From Pseudomonadota bacterium (lineage in GTDB: Bacteria > Pseudomonadota > Gammaproteobacteria > Pseudomonadales > Pseudohongiellaceae), in the NCBI GenBank assembly GCA_022563075.1, contig JADFOC010000177.1:1-6078 (forward strand): a DNA stretch of 6,078 bases, given 5' to 3'. The first letter of the stretch is position 1; every line of letters begins with the position of its first letter. The notes beneath the pieces were generated by a model that was not told the DNA's origin, ran no database searches, and was given only the letters and a program-made list of their open reading frames with translations. The translations under genes were made by a program, and so were the position numbers. This document shows, one piece after another, positions 5,976 to 6,078 of the stretch.

Positions 5976-6078
5976 ATGAAACAAAGTTTGTTGTCGGAAG
6001 CACTCTATCAAGTAGCCGAATTGATAATAGAGATAATAGTGGTTCATGCTACCTATGTAGCGGTGATAAGTCCGAATG
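5976..6078 (+). CDS. Start of an unidentified gene (3' partial)
   Basis: An ATG with a reasonable Shine-Dalgarno sequence opens a frame of 34 codons that runs off the window end. The visible protein starts MKQSLLSEALYQVAEL and continues with a hydrophobic run (IIEIIVVHATYVAVIS), which could be an amphipathic helix or an early membrane segment. All five isoleucines use the rare codon ATA, and the stretch is AT-richer than the genes before it, unlike the upstream operon. That may mean a different origin or that the frame is not coding. I do not recognise the protein and the visible length is too short for a family call. Confidence 0.45.
   Translation, partial: MKQSLLSEALYQVAELIIEIIVVHATYVAVISPN

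Overview
The window carries one plus-strand gene cluster of about 5.8 kb, followed by a short intergenic region and the first codons of another plus-strand gene. GC is middling. The protein types (a lipoprotein with a diderm-style lipobox and two single-span inner-membrane proteins with large periplasmic parts) point to a Gram-negative bacterium. From memory of similar proteins I would guess a gammaproteobacterium, possibly marine; no marker gene confirms this.

Layout: (1) 1-978, the 3' part of a gene for a Ser/Gln/Gly-rich, mostly disordered protein. It opens inside a 24-bp tandem repeat and ends in a compact charged C-terminal motif. (2) 975-2159, a predicted lipoprotein of 394 residues with a glycine-zipper segment, joined to gene 1 by an ATGA stop/start overlap. 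(3) 2204-3394, a membrane-anchored TPR-like protein. Its frame stops at a TGA but then stays open for 114 more codons (3395-3739), which encode a PEGA-like domain, so this looks like one gene of about 511 codons interrupted by a single nonsense codon. (4) 3744-5822, a 692-residue membrane-anchored protein with about five tandem PEGA-type repeats and a C-terminal FGE-sulfatase (SUMF1-like) domain that lacks the copper-binding cysteine pair of true formylglycine-generating enzymes. (5) 5823-5975, intergenic, with a GC-rich hairpin and a 12-bp palindrome. (6) 5976-6078, the start of an unidentified AT-richer gene cut by the window end.

Genes 1-4 are closely packed (4-base overlap, 44-base gap, 4-base gap) and read as one operon whose promoter lies before the window. 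The predicted placements suggest a working hypothesis: the products form an envelope-spanning assembly, with the lipoprotein in the outer membrane and the TPR/PEGA and PEGA/FGE proteins reaching into the periplasm from the inner membrane. This is inference; I know of no established function for the set. No RNA genes, CRISPR arrays or insertion sequences were found, and no minus-strand gene is supported.
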